Shown piece after piece: positions 58,801 to 64,000 of a stretch of DNA of 64,000 nucleotides. How positions within the stretch are numbered: position 1 is the first letter of the stretch; every line of letters begins with the position of its first letter. The DNA comes from Nematostella vectensis. Lineage: Eukaryota > Cnidaria > Anthozoa > Actiniaria > Edwardsiidae. The stretch is taken from the NCBI RefSeq assembly GCF_932526225.1, contig NC_064046.1, positions 2,358,001 through 2,422,000 on the forward strand, in the 5' to 3' direction. A program made the translations under genes and the position numbers. The notes beneath the pieces are model-generated. The model was not told the DNA's origin, made no database searches, and worked only from the letters and a program-made list of their open reading frames with translations.

Positions 58801-61800
58801 AAAACTGGATTTTAATTTTAGTATTTTAGTAAAGTACACCCTTTTTTATAAGAACGTCTGATTTTCAGGTGAGGCTGTAAGGCTGAATATTTTCTTAACC
58901 GTGTTCTTAAATTTTAGTGTAAAATAAGAATATAATACCCAATGAATTATTAGGAAGAGAATTACACTAATGATCAACAGCAATAATAAGGTTGATACTA
59001 TGAGCACAATTTGATTCTGCATTTAAGAACGCATTAGAATTTTAAAAAAAAATTTCTGCTCTCTGAGCCTCGGCATGTTCTTAAAATTTGGTGAAATATC
59101 AGGCTGGACGTTCTTATAAAAAAGGGTGGATGGCTACGGAAATGTACATCTAAATTACTTTGCACTTTTAAGGCAGTAAAAGATCCGGTAACACAACAAA
59201 GTTCTCTTAAAAGAGAAATCATTGGCATTTGGCACACAAAAGAGCCTGGATTTTCAACACTGACTTTGACGTTACTTCCCACAGCAATCACACGGAATCA
59301 ACATGCTGCCCCAGAGTGCAACGCGCGCCGAGGCTGTGGTCGGCCTCGCATCCGAAATGGGGCATCCGTGCATCGTGGCATTCAGCTCAAACAAAGCCTC
59401 CCTGGCCATCTCCTCCCTCAGAAAAAACGCTCAAGAGCGCGTCATATCCTTTAAGCTCTTCGATTTGGTCAGCGGACGTTCCCCTGAGTCCGAGATCTTC
59501 CAAATCTCCAAGGAGATTTTGTCAATCAATAAGAGCGGGTCTTGCGTTGTTGTACTCGATTGTGTGCTCTCTATGGCAAAGCTCATCTTTCAAGCTTCTT
59601 CTTCGTTCGGAATTCCGACTTCTACGTTTGTTTGGGTGTTGTTTCGAGAGGAATACATGACTAACGAAGCCTTGGACACAGCCCTCCCGGTCGGAGTTCT
59701 TGGGATCCGCAAAGCTTACAAGTGGCCGGACCTGGTCTATGACGCAATGATGCTTTTCAATCAAACCTTTGAGAGAGAATGGCTGAGAGTAGGCGGAGCA
59801 TCTGGCAGAACGTGTGAGCAGCCCGGGTCGCCGTGGATCGACCGCAAAAGCTTTCACACGTAAATGCACATTACAAGTCCTTGTCTCTAGTGATCTTTAC
59901 CTTGTAAAAGTCATTCCACCAACACCTCGCCTTAGTCTTCACTTCACCTCACCTCACCTCATCCGCCTCACCTTGCCTCATCACCACACCTCACCTCACC
60001 CTACTCCACCTCACCTCACCTCACCTCACCCTACCCTACTCCACCTCACCTCACCTCACCCTACTCCACCTCACCTCGCCTTGCCTCACCTCACCTCGCC
60101 CCACTCCACCTCACCTCACCTCACCTCGATATATAACTCCCCTGTTGACTCATTAAAGCCGCTCACTTGTTATTAACTTGTTATTAATTTGTTGGTGTTT
60201 CAGGAAAATGATTCAGGAAAACGTCACTGGGAAAACAGGTCCAGTGCGTTTCAACATTAACGGCGAAAGAACAAGCACTATTTACGAAATTGTGAAAACT
60301 GTGCGAAACTCAAGTGGACTCATTGAATGGGAGCGGGTGGGAAAAGCGATGAATACAGAAGTTCGTCTGGACAGCAAGTTTTGGACAAAGACTTTTGACA
60401 CCTCGAACACTTCAAACTTCATCCGGATGGTGACTACTCCCAAGGACCCGCTTGTGATTGTTAGCAAGGATAACGTGGCGGAGAATGAAGAATGCGTGCT
60501 GTCACATCTGTGCGTTCGCTACAAAAGGACCAAAGACCCTGTTAAGAACACCACAAAAGTGAAGGTCGTACGAAGTTGCTGTATTGGATACGTAATTGAC
60601 GTATTGACTCTCTTAGAAATGGATCTGGGGGTGACGGCTGAGTTGTACTTTGTTGAAGACGGTATTTACGGAGCTTTTGACCCGGAGACGAAAACATGGA
60701 ATGGAATGATTAATGAGCTTGTACAGGGAAAAGCGGATATGGCTTTGACAACTTTGACGATTCTGGAAGCTAGACAACGCGTTGTTGACTTTTCCAATGC
60801 GTTTTTATACGGAGAGACCAAACTTATGCTCCATTACTCCAAGGATAAACAAATGGACGACATTGAGTTCGGGTGTCTAAATCCATTTGATACAAACCTT
60901 TGGCTTGTTTTGCTTGCAACCGTGAACGTCATTCTTCTCATTGTGTGGTCGTTAGATCATTATAGTTTGTATGGTCACTATAAGACAGGCTATGCCCGGT
61001 TGAGGTTCTTGTTTGACGTGCCTGCCTGTATGTCCTATATATACAGCACCGTCTTTAAGCTCCAGTTAGACAATGTCACACCGAGAAACAACAGTGCACG
61101 CGCGGTGTCTGCTGTTTTTTCGTTCGGTACGCTCATCTTAGCGTCGACTTACACGGCTAATCTCGCTGCTTCATTGGTTAATACAGACGAGTTCCTTGCT
61201 GTCAAAAGTATACACGATAAAAAGGTAAGGAAAATATATGCGTTTTTTACCATAAATGCGAATGCCTTATAATTGGAGCGTAGCGGCTTGCCATATTTCA
61301 CCCCTAATCGAGGTCAACACAGGTAGCACGAGTACGTGTTGACACACCAGATGTAAAGCAACACTTTCCGCCAGCAAGCAGTGTGCTGGTGATGGTGATG
61401 GTGATGGTGATGGTGATGGTGATGGTGATGGTGATGGTGATGGTGATGGTGATGGTGATGGTGATGGTGATGGTGATGGTGATGGTGATGGTGATGGTGA
61501 TGGTGATGGTGATGGTGGTGGTGGTGGTGGTGGTGGTGGTGGTGGTGGTGGTGGTGGTGGTGGTGGTGGTGGTGGTGGTGGTGGTGGTGGTGGTGGTGGT
61601 GGTGGTGGTGGTGGTGGTGGTGGTGGTGGTGGTGGTGGTGGTGGTGGTGGTGGTGGTGGTGGTGGTGGTGGTGGTGGTGGTGGTGGTGGTGGTGGTGGTG
61701 GTGGTGGTGGTGGTGGTGGTGGTGGTGGTGGTGGTGGTGGTGGTGGTGGTGGTGGTGGTGGTGGTGGTGGTGGTGGTGGTGGTGGTGGTGGTGGTGGTGG

Positions 61801-61953
61801 TGGTGGTGGTGGTGGTGGTGGTGGTGGTGGTGGTGGTGGTGGTGGTGGTGGTGGTGGTGGTGGTGGTGGTGGTGGTGGTGGTGGTGGTGGTGGTGGTGGT
61901 GGTGGTGATGGTGATGGTGATGGTGATGGTGATGGTGATGGTGATGGTGATGG

Positions 61954-61984
<31 letters not shown>

Positions 61985-63093
61985 CGTTTCCCAAATTTTT
62001 GTTCCTCTGCCTTTCGTCTCACTGGCAGATTTTAACGGTCAGTCGCACTTGAGATTTTTAGCACTCTAAATGTTCGTAAGGCATTGCTCTTTCGATTCGC
62101 ATCCAAAAACTAAACTCAAAAGGATATTTTCATTAAAATGAACCGATAATTGTGAACGCGTGTCTCAAAAAATGAGGACCTGTACGTATCGGAACACCGC
62201 CTATTTAGCCAAATAGGAGAAAAACACTTTTCCTTGTCAGAAATAAAACCAATTTGAATGAATGCAGTACAGTATGGCAGTGGTAAACAAATAGTAACGA
62301 ATGACAAGCATCAACCGAAGCAGAAAAAAAACACCCCACTTCGGTCCATTGTGGCCCTTTTGTTGTTCCTTTTCGAAAAGAAACGGCACCATTTAGGCCA
62401 AATCGGTCCAACTGTTCCTATACTTTTAACCAAAGGCGGAACAGGCGTTCCCTTTTAAGTCTATTAACCGTAGCAAAAGGAACTTTTGTTCTTTTTGAGT
62501 GGTGGTCCTCAATTGGGAACGCGTCAAAAAAGGAACTGTTGTTCCTAATTGCATCAATTAGGACCAACAGTTCCTTTGTGGACTTCGAAAAGGGAACATT
62601 TTGTTCTTCATTGTACAAACAAGTCCTTTTGTTCCGAAGCGTGCCATTAGCGTTCCGATTCTTCACCTCTAAACGGAACAACCGTATTCAGTTCCTTTCG
62701 CGGATATAGGAACACAACGAAAAACACGCGGAACTGTTTTCGAATTTTAAAACGTCTCGTGTGTAGCTCAATCAAAATAAACCTCAAACGCGAATAGAGC
62801 AAACCCTCATAAACTACCTCAAGCAGTATCACGGTAACTTTGGCGTTCTATCGTTGCGCATAGCGAAATTAAATGCAGAATAATCAAATTAGGGAAACGT
62901 ATATGATGATGATGATGGTGGTGATGGCAATAACATACAACATGACAAACTATTTATACCCTTTTCTCAGTTCACAGATCCAAACACCAACTTCAAGTTC
63001 GCCACGTTGCTAAGCAGTAGTACAGAAATGCTTTTTTCAAGAAGTACAGACCCAGCCTTCAAGAGGGTCTACGAAAACATGAAGAAACATCAG
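55529..63093 (+). CDS. NMDA-type ionotropic glutamate receptor-like subunit, 5' four exons (gene continues past window)
   Basis: Exons 55529-55894, 59285-59859, 60204-61224 and 62971-63093 join in frame to 695 residues. Order: signal peptide (about 1-30), extracellular amino-terminal domain (to about 400), S1 ligand lobe with CCIGYVIDVL, DGIYGAF and LTILEARQRVVDFS (R504 matches the agonist-carboxylate arginine), M1 (about 546-562), pore loop, M3 with TYTANLAA (629-636) and the start of S2 (KFATLLSSST). S1 wording is closest to NMDA receptors. It should be a plasma-membrane cation channel subunit gated by glutamate, glycine or a related ligand. K599 sits where NMDA subunits have the N-site asparagine, and the LAAF phenylalanine is Ser. 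The rest of S2, M4 and the tail lie beyond the window. The exact subtype is uncertain. Confidence 0.88.
57269..57402. mobile_element. 134-bp MITE with TTAA target site
   Basis: Ends GGGTGATTTAGAAAGC and GCTTTCTAAATCAGCC are inverted, with TTAA on both sides (57265-57268 and 57403-57406). It shares its first 12 bases with the fold-back element at 54146. In intron 1 of the glutamate receptor gene. Confidence 0.75.
58835..59130. mobile_element. MITE copy 2 (CACCCTTTTTTATAAGAACG ends)
   Basis: Same family as 41056-41371. The inverted ends CACCCTTTTTTATAAGAACG and CGTTCTTATAAAAAAGGGTG are better preserved here. It lies just upstream of exon 2 of the glutamate receptor gene. Confidence 0.75.
59285..59859 (+). 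CDS. Glutamate receptor exon 2 (ATD)
   Basis: Acceptor ACTTCCCACAG| at 59284 and donor CACAC|GTAAATG. 191 codons plus 2 nt. It begins QSHGINMLPQSATRAEAVVG, giving phase-0 continuity with exon 1, and ends WIDRKSFH, the segment preceding the TGxVRF strand of iGluR ATDs. Confidence 0.85.
59925..60128. repeat. CACCT microsatellite in intron 2
   Basis: Imperfect (CACCT)n with CTACTCCACCT variants, between glutamate receptor exons 2 and 3. Confidence 0.85.
60204..61224 (+). CDS. Glutamate receptor exon 3 (ATD end, S1, M1, pore, M3)
   Basis: Acceptor GTTGGTGTTTCAG| and donor AAAAAG|GTAAGGAA. It continues with GKTGPVRFNINGER, then S1, M1 LWLVLLATVNVILLIVW, pore loop with the K599 codon at 61057-61059, and M3. 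A single long exon holds the whole channel core. Confidence 0.9.
61383..61983. repeat. (GATGGT)n-(GGT)n-(GATGGT)n-(GAT)n microsatellite, 600 bp
   Basis: About 20 GATGGT hexamers, then about 130 uninterrupted GGT trinucleotides (61516-61905), then about 9 hexamers and a GAT run. It lies 160 bp after the exon-3 donor of the glutamate receptor. The long Val, His and Pro ORFs in it are artefacts. Confidence 0.95.
62390..62690. repeat. GGAACA/TGTTCC palindrome-rich intronic segment
   Basis: Contains the inverted pair GGAACTGTTGTTCCTAATTG and CAATTAGGACCAACAGTTCC (62531-62574) and further AAAGGAAC/GTTCCTTTT strings. It is probably an old fold-back element in intron 3. Confidence 0.5.
62971..63093 (+). 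CDS. Glutamate receptor exon 4 (S2 start)
   Basis: Acceptor CTTTTCTCAG| (a second AG at 62977 gives the wrong frame) and donor CATCAG|GTTAAGAG. 41 codons including NFKFATLLSSSTEMLFSRST and KRVYENMKKHQ, matching the F-x-x-AT...STMYRxMEKHN stretch of NMDA S2. Confidence 0.85.
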
Positions 63094-63116
63094 GTTAAGA
63101 GTTTCCCCGAAGCAGT

Positions 63117-64000
63117 ACGAAAACTACGTAACGGGCTATAGCCTTGTTCATGCCATATACGCAAACTACGTAACGTGTTAGTAGCATTATTCAAGCTATA
63201 TACGCAAGCTACGTAACGGGCTAGTAGCCTTATTCACGCTATATACGCAAGCTACGTAACGGGCTAGTAGCCTTATTGACGCTATATACGCAAACTACAT
63301 AACGTGTTAGTAGCCTTATTGACGCTATATACGCAAACTGCGTAACGGGCTAGTAGCCTAATTCACGCTTTATGCTCAAACTCCGTAACGGGCTAGTAGC
63401 CTTATTCACGCTATATGCGCAAACTACGTAACGGGCTAGTAGCCTTATTCACGGTATATACGCAAACTACGTAACAGACTAGTAGCCTTATTCACGAAAT
63501 ATGCGCAAACTACGTAACGGGCTAGTAGCCTTATGGACGCTATATACGCAAGCTACGTAACGTGTTAGTAGCATTATTCACGCTATATACGCAAACTACG
63601 TAACGTGTTAGTAGCATTATTCACGCTATATACGCAAGCTACGTAACGGGCTAGTAGCCTTATGGACGCTATATATACGCAAGCTACGTAACATGTTAGT
63701 AGCATTATTAACGCTATATACGCAAACTACGTAACGTGTTAGTAGCATTATTCACGATATATACGCCAGCTACGTAACGTGTTAGTAGCATTATTCACGC
63801 TATATACGCAAACTACGTAACGTGTTAGTAGCATTATTCACTCTCTATACGCAAACTACGTAACGTGTTAGTAGCATTATTCACGCTATACACGCAAACT
63901 ACGTAACGTGTTAGTAGCATTATTCAGGCTATATACGCAGACTACGTAACGTGTTAGTTGCATTATCCACGCTATATACGCAAGCTACGTAACGTGTTAG
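63117..64000. repeat. 43-bp tandem repeat, ~20 copies, runs off the window
   Basis: Unit core CTATATACGCAAACTACGTA, then ACGGGCTAGTAGCCTTATTC or the variant ACGTGTTAGTAGCATTATTC. Each unit holds the palindrome TACGTA. It begins about 24 bp after the donor of glutamate receptor exon 4. Confidence 0.93.

Noticed and set aside
59303-59863. Separate gene starting at ATG 59303
   Set aside because: The acceptor at 59284 gives phase-0 continuity with glutamate receptor exon 1, and the stop is beyond a good donor, so it is an internal exon.
61267-62069. Poly-Val, poly-His and poly-Pro ORFs of 226-251 codons
   Set aside because: Translations of the GGT/GATGGT microsatellite in three frames.

Overview
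The window is animal nuclear DNA. Its genes are split by GT-AG introns, it carries a BEL/Pao LTR retrotransposon, several small inverted-repeat DNA transposons and many mini- and microsatellites. The gene content (an alpha-kinase, an NMDA-type glutamate receptor, small cysteine-rich paralogs) and the repeat style suggest an invertebrate, most likely an anthozoan cnidarian such as a sea anemone. That taxon call is inference. No rRNA, tRNA or CRISPR was seen.

Layout. (1) 273-32859, minus strand: an alpha-kinase-type gene. Two N-terminal exons lie at 32859-31965 and two C-terminal exons at 691-273. Between them is an apparent intron of about 31 kb, filled mostly by a 60-bp satellite (1029-15390 and 22182-30513, about 375 copies). 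One intact BEL/Pao element (15391-22181, identical 392-bp LTRs, 5-bp target duplication, single 1954-codon ORF) interrupts the satellite. One segment of the kinase domain was not found. (2) 32968-38300: gene-poor DNA with a 2.7-kb inverted-repeat element and a 265-bp element with an 8-bp target duplication. (3) 38309-40071, minus: two tandem paralogous two-exon genes for cysteine-rich proteins of about 114 aa. A third paralog is on the plus strand at 48372-50645. Each has a palindromic NF-kappaB-like site near its 5' end. (4) 40333-46524, plus: a CRE/E-box/CCAAT promoter, an untranslated exon and a six-exon gene for an unrecognised 319-aa protein. (5) 51216-54495: minisatellite and CAC/GTG simple repeats with an inserted 210-bp fold-back element. 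(6) 55529 to beyond 63093, plus: four exons of an ionotropic glutamate receptor with NMDA-receptor-like ligand-binding and pore segments. It carries a lysine at the pore N site and runs off the right end inside a 43-bp tandem repeat.

Three points deserve most attention. First, the three small cysteine-rich genes with kappaB-like sites look like an undescribed, possibly immune-induced family. Second, tandem arrays have grown from exon ends plus 5' splice sites in two unrelated genes (31.0-32.0 kb and 45.63-45.93 kb). Third, a kinase gene appears to be interrupted by a large satellite that itself hosts a very young retrotransposon. All exon structures were read by eye from splice signals, reading phase and family motifs. 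No alignment or transcript was available.
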